Assembly: GCA_046049665.1 (NCBI GenBank)
Contig: JBJOQW010000035.1
Coordinates: 1 to 52,424, forward strand
Source of the DNA: JAAFHS01 sp046049665
Lineage (GTDB): Bacteria > Pseudomonadota > Alphaproteobacteria > Rhodobacterales > Rhodobacteraceae
Length of the DNA: 52,424 nucleotides
Direction of reading: 5' to 3'
Below, piece by piece: positions 8,888 through 16,806 of this stretch. Each line of letters starts with the position of its first letter. Positions within the stretch are counted from its first letter, which is position 1. Under the pieces are notes generated by a model. It saw only the letters and a list, made by a program, of their open reading frames with translations. It did no database searches and had not been told where the DNA came from. The translations under genes were made by a program, and so were the position numbers.

Positions 8888-10110
8888 CATTTACAATTCT
8901 GCGGTTGGGCCATCTGGGCGATGGCGTGGCCGAAGGGCCGGTTTACGCGACGCAGGTGCTGCCGGGTGAGGTGGTGGATGGCACGCTGACAGGTGACAGG
9001 CTGACGGATATCCGCATTCTGACGCCTTCAGCAGATCGGGTGCGCCCGCCTTGCGTGCATGCGCGCACCTGTGGTGGGTGCCTGATGCAGCACGCGAGTG
9101 ATGCATTTGTGGCGGATTGGAAGCTGGGCATTGTGAAGGGTGCCTTGGCGGGGCAGGGCTTGCAGGCGGATTTCCGGCCCATCATCACCTCACCGCCGAA
9201 ATCGCGCCGCAGGGCAACCTTGACGGCACGCAAGACCAAGGCAGGCGCGCTGATCGGCTTTCACGCGCGCGGGTCTGATCTGCTGGTCGATGTGCCGCAG
9301 TGCCAGTTGTTGCACCCTGACCTGATGGCCACGCTGCCCGCGCTGACAGCGCTGACGCGGGTGGTTGGCTCGCGCAGTGGTGAAATCAGCTTTCAGGTCA
9401 CGCGCACGCTAGCGGGGCCGGATGTGGTGATCACCGGGGCCAAACCGCTGGATGCGGCCTTGCGGCTTGATCTGGCGCGGATGGCTGAAACCTTTGGCCT
9501 GTCACGCCTGACCTGCGGGGATGAGGTGATTGCCCTGCGGGCAGCCCCCATGCAGCGGTTTGGCCGAGCGCTTGTAGCGCCGCCGCCGGGGGCGTTTTTG
9601 CAAGCCACCGAAGACGGCGAAAAGGCGCTTTTGCGCAGTGTCAGTGACGCTTTGGCTGGACCAATGCGCCGGATTGCAGATTTGTTCGCGGGCGTGGGGA
9701 CGTTTGCCCTGCCCTTGGCTGAACGTGCCGAGGTGCATGCGGTAGAAGGCGAGGCCACGATGGTGGGCGCGCTGGAAAAGGGCTGGCGCGGGGCCGAAGG
9801 GCTGAAGCGCGTTTCAACTGAAGCGCGTGATCTGTTCCGCCGCCCGCTGGAGGCTGATGAATTGCGCGGCTTTGATGGCGTGGTGATTGACCCGCCCCGC
9901 GCCGGGGCCGAAGCGCAGACGGCGGTGCTTGCAGACAGCCGCGTGCCCGTGATTGCCGCAGTCTCCTGCAACCCGGTCACATTTGCGCGGGATGCGCGGG
10001 TACTGGTGGCAGGCGGCTATCGGCTGGACTGGGTACAGGTCGTAGATCAGTTCCGCTGGTCATCGCATGTGGAATTGGTGGCGCGGTTTTCGCGGCCCGC
10101 CAAAGGCTGA
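8884..10110 (+). CDS. Class I RNA (uracil-C5) methyltransferase, RlmD/TrmA family
   Basis: A 408-residue enzyme that would methylate C5 of a uracil in rRNA or tRNA using S-adenosylmethionine. It has Cys57-x5-Cys63-x2-Cys66 and Cys140, the ligand set for the [4Fe-4S] cluster of RlmD-type enzymes. The C-terminal Rossmann domain has LFAGVGTFALPLA, then VIDPPRAGA, the nucleophile Cys362 in SCNPVTFARD, and HVEL near residue 397 with the general base Glu. The target base cannot be fixed from sequence. Translation starts at GTG 8884 behind AAGGA, coupled to the ABC gene. Confidence 0.9.
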   Translation: MTFTILRLGHLGDGVAEGPVYATQVLPGEVVDGTLTGDRLTDIRILTPSADRVRPPCVHARTCGGCLMQHASDAFVADWKLGIVKGALAGQGLQADFRPIITSPPKSRRRATLTARKTKAGALIGFHARGSDLLVDVPQCQLLHPDLMATLPALTALTRVVGSRSGEISFQVTRTLAGPDVVITGAKPLDAALRLDLARMAETFGLSRLTCGDEVIALRAAPMQRFGRALVAPPPGAFLQATEDGEKALLRSVSDALAGPMRRIADLFAGVGTFALPLAERAEVHAVEGEATMVGALEKGWRGAEGLKRVSTEARDLFRRPLEADELRGFDGVVIDPPRAGAEAQTAVLADSRVPVIAAVSCNPVTFARDARVLVAGGYRLDWVQVVDQFRWSSHVELVARFSRPAKG

Positions 10111-10225
10111 TTCGCTGAAAGCCGTGTTCACATCTTTTGAAGCTGACGGTTTTTTGGTGTCTGGCGTCTAGGCAAATGGGCCTGAAAGCGGTATGCGCTA
10201 AGAAAAAAACAAGACCGGGGCAAGC

Positions 10226-10723
10226 ATGCGGTTCATTCGGATTATCACCTTACTTTGCATCGCGCTTGTGCTTGCGTCATGCGGTAACGGCAGCAAATTC
10301 CGCACTTATAATGGGCCCGAGGTTACACAGATTCAGGTGCACAAGGCTGACCGGGTCATGTATCTTTTGCACGGGAACCAAGTGTTGCGCAGCTATGATA
10401 TCTCACTTGGGTTTGCGCCAGTTGGCCACAAGCAAGTTGAGGGTGATGGCAGAACGCCCGAGGGGGCCTATCGCATCAATCGGCGCAATCCGAATTCTGC
10501 ATATCACTTGTCGCTAGGGATTTCGTATCCCAACGCCGATGACGTTGCCTATGCACAATCGATCGGCGCCTCTCCGGGTGGTGATATCTTTATTCATGGC
10601 TGGTCAGAAGCCTTGGCAACCAGCCGCGACTGGACGGCAGGTTGCATAGCGGTTCGTGACCGCGAAATGGAAGAGATCTATTCCATGGTCAAGGATGGAA
10701 CAGTCATCTTCCTGCTGCCGTGA
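10226..10723 (+). CDS. L,D-transpeptidase-like (YkuD) lipoprotein
   Basis: A 165-residue envelope protein. The N-terminus is a lipoprotein signal ending in LVLASC, with Cys20 as the lipidated residue. The remainder is a YkuD domain with IFIHGW and a downstream TAGC, the His and Cys of the catalytic site (HG...[ST]xGC). The family forms 3-3 crosslinks in peptidoglycan or attaches proteins to it; some members are amidase-like or chelator-binding, so the exact activity is open. It converges with the CAP-domain gene one base away. Confidence 0.85.
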   Translation: MRFIRIITLLCIALVLASCGNGSKFRTYNGPEVTQIQVHKADRVMYLLHGNQVLRSYDISLGFAPVGHKQVEGDGRTPEGAYRINRRNPNSAYHLSLGISYPNADDVAYAQSIGASPGGDIFIHGWSEALATSRDWTAGCIAVRDREMEEIYSMVKDGTVIFLLP

Positions 10724-10724
10724 C

Positions 10725-11240
10725 TTACGTCCCGGAAACCAAGGTCCACCAGATCTTGCCGTTCTGCTCCTGAAACCAGGAAAAGCCCAGATTGCGGGCC
10801 TCGGGGGCCAGAATGATGGCACGGGTATCGGGCTGATTCATCCAGGCGGCGAGGGTGACCAGCTCGGTCTCGAAGGTTTCGGAAATCAGTTCACCCACGA
10901 GGGTGCCCTGGTAGCCTGTCCGCTGAACACGCACGAGCGGGGATGACGCATCAGAACCGAAATGCCAAGGACGGTTCTGCACCGACATGTCGCGGGAATG
11001 GGTTGCCGCTGCGGCCGTAAGTTGCGCGTTCAGCTGCATGGGCTGTACCCCGGCGGCAGACCGCAGGGTATTGACGGCATCAAGCAGCCGGAACGGGATT
11101 GCGTCCTGATTGGCGGCCGTAATCGGGTAAACCTGCGGCAATGGCTTGCCATCAGCGCCAAGCTGTACCTGCGGTGCAGGCGCACAGGCCGCAACCAAGG
11201 CCAAACCACCAAGCCCACCAATAAACGATCTTCTTTGCAT
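10725..11240 (-). CDS. CAP-domain (SCP/PR1-like) lipoprotein
   Basis: A 171-residue exported protein. The N-terminus QRRSFIGG...LVAAC combines a twin-arginine-like motif with a lipobox, so it is probably a Tat-exported lipoprotein. The domain that follows has HSRDM, a His in PWHFGSD, a GY segment and GELIS, the pattern of bacterial CAP proteins. Their function in bacteria is poorly defined. It lies between two YkuD proteins, converging on one and divergent from the other, which hints at a shared envelope role. Confidence 0.85.
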   Translation of the reverse strand: MQRRSFIGGLGGLALVAACAPAPQVQLGADGKPLPQVYPITAANQDAIPFRLLDAVNTLRSAAGVQPMQLNAQLTAAAATHSRDMSVQNRPWHFGSDASSPLVRVQRTGYQGTLVGELISETFETELVTLAAWMNQPDTRAIILAPEARNLGFSWFQEQNGKIWWTLVSGT

Positions 11241-11414
11241 GCTATTCTCACCTTGTCAGGCATGGCGCCCGCGCTTTGTCCTGTCATAGACAGATTTTAA
11301 AGCGTCTTCAAACCCTGCCGCGCAAGGATGTGCTGATTAACGCTTGTTTGATTTGCGGCCAGCGATTGCAAAGGTTATGTCAGGCATAATGTTTCAGTCA
11401 TGCAGGAGTTGGCC

Positions 11415-12017
11415 ATGGCACATGATCACGACCACACAATTTCCCGCCGCGCCCTGCTGGGCACTGCTGCTGCGGCGCTGGGCACATCTGCCCTTCCGGC
11501 GTTTGCGCAGAATGACGGCTCAACCGAATTCGTCGCACCCGCCACGGTGCAGCGCCACAATATCTCCAGCTTTCGGATGCTGAGGTGGCAAGATCACTTT
11601 GCCAATACCCGCAATGGTGCAATCCTTGTCGACATCACCTCGCGCGCCTTGCACTATTGGTCTGAAGATCAGTCGATCTACCGGCTTTACCCCACGTCTG
11701 TGCCGCTGTCCGATGATCTGACGCGCAAAGGCAGCACGTCGGTCGTGCAAAAGGTGGTGGCGCCAACGTGGCGGCCCACACCTTCGATGCGTGAACGCAA
11801 TCCGGAATGGCCCGAGGTGGTTGAGGGTGGATCACCCGATAACCCGCTGGGTACCCATGCCTTGTACCTGAGCTGGACCTATTACCGCGTTCACGGCACG
11901 CATGACACGCGCAAGATCGGGCGGCGGTCTTCGAACGGATGTATCGGCCTTTATAATGAACATATTGCCGAACTGTTCGACTTGGCAAAGGTTGGCACGC
12001 AGGTCCTACTCATTTAG
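11415..12017 (+). CDS. Tat-exported L,D-transpeptidase (YkuD family)
   Basis: A 200-residue periplasmic enzyme. The signal peptide has the twin-arginine motif SRRALLG and ends near LPAFAQ. The YkuD catalytic site is complete: the His in YRVHGTHD and the Cys in SSNGCIGL. Such enzymes make L,D crosslinks between meso-diaminopimelate residues of peptidoglycan. I chose ATG 11415 because AGGAG sits six bases upstream; an ATG at 11400 has that same AGGAG inside its coding frame. A hairpin terminator follows at 12046. Together with the neighbouring YkuD lipoprotein this makes two non-identical members within 2 kb. Confidence 0.9.
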   Translation: MAHDHDHTISRRALLGTAAAALGTSALPAFAQNDGSTEFVAPATVQRHNISSFRMLRWQDHFANTRNGAILVDITSRALHYWSEDQSIYRLYPTSVPLSDDLTRKGSTSVVQKVVAPTWRPTPSMRERNPEWPEVVEGGSPDNPLGTHALYLSWTYYRVHGTHDTRKIGRRSSNGCIGLYNEHIAELFDLAKVGTQVLLI

Positions 12018-12045
12018 AATAGACACAACTATTTGCGGCAATGCG

Positions 12046-12074
12046 GGGGCGGTCTTACCGCCCCTTGTTGTTTG
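12046..12074 (+). terminator. Rho-independent terminator after the L,D-transpeptidase gene
   Basis: GGGGCGGT (12046-12053) pairs perfectly with ACCGCCCC (12057-12064) across a three-base loop, followed by TTGTTGTTTG. It lies 29 bases after the stop codon. Confidence 0.75.
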
Positions 12075-12211
12075 CAGGCTATGCGCAGCTGTGCCAAATT
12101 CCTGATAATTTCGCTTCAGGTGTTGCATTATTGACGACAGAACGGCTGCAAAGCTGGTGATTGAATCGGCTACGATTGCAAAGGCAGTTTCACCCGGATT
12201 ACATGGTGGCC

Positions 12212-12271
12212 ATGAGGATTTTGCTTGGGTGCATCCTGCCGCCTCTGAAATTCATGGGCCGGATGCGTTAA
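12212..12271 (+). other. Possible 19-codon upstream reading frame
   Basis: An ATG at 12212 opens a 19-residue frame (MRILLGC... ending FMGRMR) that stops with TAA 12 bases before the next gene's ATG. No well-spaced ribosome binding site is seen: GGTGG is only two bases from the ATG. It could be a leader peptide for the small protein that follows, or chance. Confidence 0.2.
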
Positions 12272-12283
12272 CTGGAGGTTACT

Positions 12284-12463
12284 ATGAAGAAAATCGCACT
12301 CGCAGCAGCATTCGCGCTGACCGCTTCGACCGCTTTCGCTGGCGGCCTGGCAGAGCCGATCACTGAAGAAACCGTTGTTGTGCAGGAAACCACGTCGTCT
12401 TCGGGCGGTGTTGTTGTTCCTCTGCTGATCCTGCTCGTGATCGCAGCAGCTGCAGCTGCCTGA
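12284..12463 (+). CDS. Small exported protein with C-terminal hydrophobic helix, unknown function
   Basis: A 59-residue protein not assigned to a known family. It has a clean signal peptide (MKKIALAAAFALTASTAFA), a short acidic Thr/Val/Ser stretch with SSSGG, and a C-terminal run VVVPLLILLVIAAAAAA that looks like a membrane segment. The gene has a strong ribosome binding site (TGGAGG, seven to eight bases from ATG) and ends just before a very strong hairpin terminator, so it is a real and probably well expressed gene. Its neighbours are an L,D-transpeptidase upstream and converging ferrochelatase; neither indicates its role. Confidence 0.8.
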   Translation: MKKIALAAAFALTASTAFAGGLAEPITEETVVVQETTSSSGGVVVPLLILLVIAAAAAA

Positions 12464-12485
12464 TTTCGGTCAGTTCAAATTCAAA

Positions 12486-12519
12486 AAGGCGGCAGGGAAA
12501 CCTGCCGCCTTATTCTTTT
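12486..12519. terminator. Strong bidirectional terminator between the small exported protein and hemH
   Basis: An 11-base perfect stem, AAGGCGGCAGG (12486-12496) with CCTGCCGCCTT (12501-12511), closes a GAAA tetraloop. Plus-strand transcripts then run into TTATTCTTTT. Read from the minus strand, the stem is followed by TTTTTGAATTTG, so it can also stop hemH transcription. Confidence 0.88.
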
Positions 12520-12540
12520 GCCGATTTTCTTTTGCGGATG

Positions 12541-13650
12541 TCAGCTGCGCAGCCAGCCTGACAGATTATCTTCGATAACCGCGGTCAGGGCGGCGATATG
12601 GGCATCATCATCGTTCAGGCAGGGGATATAGGTGAACACTTCACCACCTGCATGTTCAAACGCTTCGCGAATCTCGCCGTTGATTTCTTCAAGGGTTTCA
12701 ATGCAATCGGCCGAAAATGCAGGTGCCATGACGGCAATGCGCTTTTTGCCAGCCTTGGCCAATTCGGCCACATGTTCCACCGTGTAAGGCTTCAACCATT
12801 CTTCCGGGCCAAAGACGGATTGGAAGGTCACGTCGATTGACCCCTTTTCCCAGCCCAGACGTTCACGCAGCAGGCGCGTGGTCTTGGCGCATTGGCAATG
12901 GTAGGGGTCACCCTCCATCAGATAGCGTTTGGGCATGCCATGGTAGCTGGTCACCAGCACATCGGGCACATGGTCCAGGGCCGCATAGGCGCGTGTGACG
13001 GACTGGGCGAGTGCGTCAATATACAGCGGGTGGTCAAAGTATTCAGCCACGGTGCGCACGGCGGGCTGACGCTTTTCCTTCATCAGCGCGCGGAAGAACT
13101 GGTCATTGGCGGTGGCGGATGTGGCCCCGGCGTAATGCGGGTACAGCGGGAAGAACAGAATCTTCTCGCACCCGGCCTCGACCATCGCGCGAACGCGCGA
13201 CTCGGTCGAAGGGTTTCCATAGCGCATACAAAAATCCACCATCACTTCACTGCCATGCAAGGCTTCAATCGCGGCCTTGACCTTGGCGGTCTGATCCTTG
13301 GTGATGGTCAGGAGTGGGCTTTCGTTCTTTTCGTGGTTCCAGATCAGCTTGTAATTGGCGCCCGAACTGAAGGGGCGTTTGGTCAGGATGATCAGTTGCA
13401 GCAGGGGCTGCCACTTCCAGCTGGCGTAATCAACCACGCGCTTGTCGGACAGGAATTCATTCAGATAGCGGCGCATTGACCAGTAATCATAATTGTCCGG
13501 CGTGCCGAGGTTGGCCAGCAGCACGCCGATCTTGGCGGGCTTGACGGCTGGGTGGTCGGCAGGTGCATGGGCAAGGCGGTTGTCCTGTTTGGGAACCGCG
13601 GGTGTGATGGCGTGGGTGATGCGCGTATCTTTGTTCATGCGCGTGGACAT
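12541..13650 (-). CDS. hemH: Ferrochelatase
   Basis: A 369-residue enzyme that inserts Fe2+ into protoporphyrin IX, the last step of haem synthesis. It has GVLLANLGTP near the N-terminus, the metal-site His in TSYHGMPKRY, the CQCAKT segment, and the acidic motif ADCIETLEEI. About 40 N-terminal residues precede the conserved start, so the true start may be the second Met (13638) or later; no convincing ribosome binding site separates them. It ends 30 bases from a bidirectional terminator shared with the converging small gene. Confidence 0.95.
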   Translation of the reverse strand: MSTRMNKDTRITHAITPAVPKQDNRLAHAPADHPAVKPAKIGVLLANLGTPDNYDYWSMRRYLNEFLSDKRVVDYASWKWQPLLQLIILTKRPFSSGANYKLIWNHEKNESPLLTITKDQTAKVKAAIEALHGSEVMVDFCMRYGNPSTESRVRAMVEAGCEKILFFPLYPHYAGATSATANDQFFRALMKEKRQPAVRTVAEYFDHPLYIDALAQSVTRAYAALDHVPDVLVTSYHGMPKRYLMEGDPYHCQCAKTTRLLRERLGWEKGSIDVTFQSVFGPEEWLKPYTVEHVAELAKAGKKRIAVMAPAFSADCIETLEEINGEIREAFEHAGGEVFTYIPCLNDDDAHIAALTAVIEDNLSGWLRS

Positions 13651-13669
13651 ATAGGCTTATGGGCCGGGG

Positions 13670-14476
13670 TCAACCTTTGGGCAGGTTTTGCTGCACAGTG
13701 CCAAGCGCATCGGCCAGTTTTTGGGCAGCCGAGCCGGGCCGAAGCGGCTTTTGCTGGCTGTCATCAGGCGCCCAGCCGGTCAGGCAGATCATTTCGAAGG
13801 TGGCGGGGATCCGGCCATCCGGCTGGGAATATGTATGCACATAATGGCTGGCGGCGCGCGCCAGTACATCGCGCCGGGTCGGGCGGCGCAGTCGGGCGGC
13901 AAGTGCATTGCCTTCACCCATGGCACGCAGATCGCGCATCAGGTGCATGGCATCGCGGTACAGCACAGTGCGGGCAAAACTGTCGGCCACAGGCAAGGCA
14001 AAACCGGCGCGTTGCAGCAGGCCACCCAGATCCCTGATCTCACCCATCGGCAGCACGCGGGGCGACAGGCCGCCGGTGACTTCGGCCTCGGCCTGGGCCA
14101 GGCAGGTGCGCAGCTCGGCCAAGGTCTGCCCGCCGAACAGGATGCCCAAGAACAGTCCATCAGGCCGCAAGGCGCGGCGGCACTGCACAAGCTGGCCAAC
14201 TGGATCATTGGCCCAATGCAGCGCAAGGGCATGGATGACCAGATCATGCGCCTGTGGTTGCAAGGCGAGCGTATCGTCATCGGCGATGATCGTGGCATCT
14301 GGAAAAGCGGCCGACCACACTGCCGGAAAACCTGTCACCACGGCTGGCGCTGTAAACGTTCTGTTAACCTCGATCAGTCTTTCCTGTACCTCAAGCACAA
14401 CTTCGTCCTGCATGAACATCGCCGTCGCGCGGGCGCGGTTGCGGATCAGGGCGGGGCGATCAGTCAGGATTTGCAT
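13670..14476 (-). CDS. SAM-dependent methyltransferase, BioC/NDUFAF5-like
   Basis: A 268-residue protein beginning MQILTDRPALIRNRARA. The segment QDEVVLEVQERLIEVNRTF is characteristic of alphaproteobacterial relatives of the mitochondrial complex I assembly factor NDUFAF5. The methyltransferase core is recognisable in ALALHWANDPVGQL and RALRPDGLFLGILFGG. The target is unknown; in mitochondria the relative hydroxylates an arginine of a complex I subunit. An alternative start lies four codons upstream at 14488; the longer frame beyond it runs antisense into the divergent ComF gene. Confidence 0.8.
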   Translation of the reverse strand: MQILTDRPALIRNRARATAMFMQDEVVLEVQERLIEVNRTFTAPAVVTGFPAVWSAAFPDATIIADDDTLALQPQAHDLVIHALALHWANDPVGQLVQCRRALRPDGLFLGILFGGQTLAELRTCLAQAEAEVTGGLSPRVLPMGEIRDLGGLLQRAGFALPVADSFARTVLYRDAMHLMRDLRAMGEGNALAARLRRPTRRDVLARAASHYVHTYSQPDGRIPATFEMICLTGWAPDDSQQKPLRPGSAAQKLADALGTVQQNLPKG

Positions 14477-14500
14477 GGGGGCATACATGGCGGGGTGGCA

Positions 14501-15223
14501 ATGAAACTGCAAGCGGCGCTGCGCCTGATCTATCCGCCGCAATGCCTGACCTGCGATGCGCAGGTGACCACGGATTTTGGCCTGTGCGGTGACTGCTGGC
14601 GTGACACCGCGTTCATCGGCGGGCTGGTCTGTGACCAATGCGGCGTGCCCTTACCGGGTGAGGAAACGGGCACAGCGGCGCAATGTGATGACTGCATCGC
14701 CATCGCGCGGCCTTGGGCGCAAGGGCGCGCGGCGCTGCTGTACCGCGAAAACGGGCGGCGCGTGGTGCTGGCACTGAAGCATGGCGACAGGCAGGATCTG
14801 GTGAAACCGGCGGGGGAATGGCTGATGCGGGCGGCAGGACCAATTCTTCGGCCAGGGATGCTGGTGGTGCCCATTCCGCTGCATTGGTTCCGGCTGCTGC
14901 GGCGGCGCTATAACCAGTCGGCCTTGCTGTCGGCCCGCGTGGCGCAACTTGCAGGGTTGGAACACTGCCCTGACCTGCTGCAACGCTACCGCCACACGCC
15001 ATCGCAGGAAGGCAAAGGGCGGGATGCGCGGTTTGTGAACATGGCCGAAGCGCTGCGGGTGCACCCCCGGCAGGTGATGCGGTGCGAAGGGCGGCATATC
15101 CTGCTGGTGGATGATGTGATGACATCGGGGGCCACGCTGGCGGCAGCGGCAGAGGCTTGCCTTGCGTCAGGTGCTGCGAACATATCGGTTCTGACACTGG
15201 CACGCGTTGCGAAAGACGCATGA
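14501..15223 (+). CDS. ComF family phosphoribosyltransferase-like protein
   Basis: A 240-residue protein. The N-terminus has a four-cysteine zinc-finger-like region (CLTCDAQ, CGDC, CDQCG, CDDC), followed by a type I phosphoribosyltransferase fold with PIPLHWFRLLRRRYNQS and the PRPP-loop motif ILLVDDVMTSGATL near the C-terminus. In competent bacteria ComF takes part in DNA uptake and recombination; elsewhere the role is unclear. I chose ATG 14501; a longer frame from 13688 is antisense to the methyltransferase gene. It is 36 bases upstream of the glutaredoxin gene. Confidence 0.88.
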   Translation: MKLQAALRLIYPPQCLTCDAQVTTDFGLCGDCWRDTAFIGGLVCDQCGVPLPGEETGTAAQCDDCIAIARPWAQGRAALLYRENGRRVVLALKHGDRQDLVKPAGEWLMRAAGPILRPGMLVVPIPLHWFRLLRRRYNQSALLSARVAQLAGLEHCPDLLQRYRHTPSQEGKGRDARFVNMAEALRVHPRQVMRCEGRHILLVDDVMTSGATLAAAAEACLASGAANISVLTLARVAKDA

Positions 15224-15259
15224 ACACCTATAGTCATGGCCAAAGCAAAGGTCTTGGCC

Positions 15260-15517
15260 ATGAAACCAGTCGAAATCTACACAACGCAAACCTGCCCCTA
15301 TTGCCAGATAGCAAAGCGTCTGCTGCAAAAGAAAGGGGTGACCTATAAGGAAATCGATGTTGGTCGCCAGCCTGACCTGCGGGCCACGATGATGCAACGC
15401 GCGGGTGGCAGACGGACGGTGCCGCAGATATTCATCGGCGGGCAGCATGTGGGTGGCTGCGATGACCTGCATGATCTGGATGATGCCGGCCGGCTGGACA
15501 CCATGCTGAAGGGCTGA
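15260..15517 (+). CDS. grxC: Glutaredoxin (dithiol, CPYC)
   Basis: An 85-residue thiol-disulfide oxidoreductase with the active site Cys12-Pro-Tyr-Cys15, the cis-Pro TVPQIFI motif and the glutathione-binding GGCDDL. I chose ATG 15260 (MKPVEIYTT) because AAAGG lies eight bases upstream and the length then matches class I glutaredoxins; an ATG at 15236 has no ribosome binding site. It sits between comF and the nitrilase-family gene with gaps of 36 and 6 bases, in what looks like a common operon. Confidence 0.93.
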   Translation: MKPVEIYTTQTCPYCQIAKRLLQKKGVTYKEIDVGRQPDLRATMMQRAGGRRTVPQIFIGGQHVGGCDDLHDLDDAGRLDTMLKG

Positions 15518-15523
15518 CATCAG

Positions 15524-16354
15524 ATGCGCGTTGGCCTGTTGCAACTGACTGTGACCGACGATCCGTCAGAAAACCTGCCGGTGACGGTTGGATTGCTGCG
15601 TCAGGCTGTGGCCGAAGGGGCAGGCTTTGTGCTGACGCCTGAATGCACGAATATCCTGTCATCCAGCAGGGCCCATCTGCAGGGCACCCTGCACCCCGAA
15701 GGCAGCGATCCGACACTTTCCGTACTGCGGGATCAGACGGCGCATGCAGGGGTCTGGTTGCTGGTCGGGTCTTTGGGCGTAAAGACCGATGAAACAGATG
15801 GCCGCTTTGCGAACCGGTCTTTCCTTGTTGCGCCCGATGGCAGCATTGCTGCGCGCTATGATAAGATCCACATGTTTGACGTGAACGTGTCCGACAGCGA
15901 GGTTTACCGCGAAAGCGCCTCTTACCGGCCGGGTGGGCAGGCTGTTGTGGCGGATGCTGGCTTTGCGCGGGTGGGGATGACGGTGTGTTATGACGTGCGG
16001 TTTGGCCATTTGCACCGTGCCTTGGCACAGGCGGGGGCCGATATTCTGACGGTGCCTGCTGCGTTCAATCACATCACCGGTGCGGCGCATTGGGAGGTTT
16101 TGCTGCGGGCGCGCGCCATTGAAACAGGATGCTATGTTCTGGCACCCGCCCAAACCGGTTTTCATGCCGAACGCCACGGCAAAGGGCGGCATACGCATGG
16201 GCACAGTCTGGTAATCTCGCCCTGGGGTGAGGTGGTGGCAGATGGCGGGACAGCGCCGGGCGTGGTGCTGGCTGATCTGGATATGGCGCAGGTGGCAGCG
16301 GCCCGGCACCGCATCCCGTCGCTGGCGCATGATAGACCATTTGACGCACCATGA
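15524..16354 (+). CDS. Carbon-nitrogen hydrolase, nitrilase superfamily (Nit1-like)
   Basis: A 276-residue amidase-fold enzyme with the full catalytic triad Glu40 (TPECTN), Lys114 (YDKIHMFD) and Cys155 (VCYDVRF). The context EVYRESASYRPG and the LLRARAIETG segment resemble the Nit1 branch, which hydrolyses deaminated glutathione and related omega-amides. Its position directly after a glutaredoxin gene fits a glutathione-linked repair role, but that is inference. It overlaps the MarR gene by four bases. Confidence 0.88.
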   Translation: MRVGLLQLTVTDDPSENLPVTVGLLRQAVAEGAGFVLTPECTNILSSSRAHLQGTLHPEGSDPTLSVLRDQTAHAGVWLLVGSLGVKTDETDGRFANRSFLVAPDGSIAARYDKIHMFDVNVSDSEVYRESASYRPGGQAVVADAGFARVGMTVCYDVRFGHLHRALAQAGADILTVPAAFNHITGAAHWEVLLRARAIETGCYVLAPAQTGFHAERHGKGRHTHGHSLVISPWGEVVADGGTAPGVVLADLDMAQVAAARHRIPSLAHDRPFDAP

Positions 16355-16791
16355 ATGAAAAGGCCGAAGATATTGCCGTGGCGCTGTTTGGTGAGCTGTT
16401 CATGGCAGATCAACTGGCGCGGTCGCGCCTGTCAAAGGTGCTGCCCAAGGGGATGGAGCTTTCGCACTTTGGGGTGCTGAACCATCTGGCAGGATTATCG
16501 GAAGAGCGCACGCCCGCACAGCTTGCCAAGGCGTTTCACGTCACACGCGGGGCGATGACAAACACGCTGGCGCGGTTGGAGTGGGCCGGACATGTGCATA
16601 TCCGGCCCGATTGGGATGATGCCCGCAGCAAGCTGGTGGCGATCAGCCCGTCGGGGCGGGCCGCGCGTGATGCCGCTGTGGCGGTGATCTCACCCGTGAT
16701 CGGCGAAGTGGTCAAATCTCTGGGTGCTGAAAGGGTACGCGCGGTGCTGCCGGTTCTGCGGGAACTGCGGACGCGGTTCGAAGATGAATAA
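16351..16791 (+). CDS. MarR family transcriptional regulator
   Basis: A 146-residue winged-helix DNA-binding protein. The central region ERTPAQLAKAFHVTRGAMTNTLARLEWAGHV is the helix-turn-helix and LIRPDWDDARSK-like wing of MarR proteins. Such regulators usually repress nearby genes and release on binding a small phenolic or oxidised ligand. The start overlaps the nitrilase stop (ATGA), so it is co-translated with that gene; no operator was recognised. Confidence 0.85.
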   Translation: MNEKAEDIAVALFGELFMADQLARSRLSKVLPKGMELSHFGVLNHLAGLSEERTPAQLAKAFHVTRGAMTNTLARLEWAGHVHIRPDWDDARSKLVAISPSGRAARDAAVAVISPVIGEVVKSLGAERVRAVLPVLRELRTRFEDE

Positions 16792-16806
16792 GCCGGGCAA
16801 AGGCAA

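Noticed and set aside
13688..14500. Long N-terminal extension of the ComF frame
   Set aside because: It is antisense to the methyltransferase gene and carries no recognisable domain; the ComF fold begins at ATG 14501.
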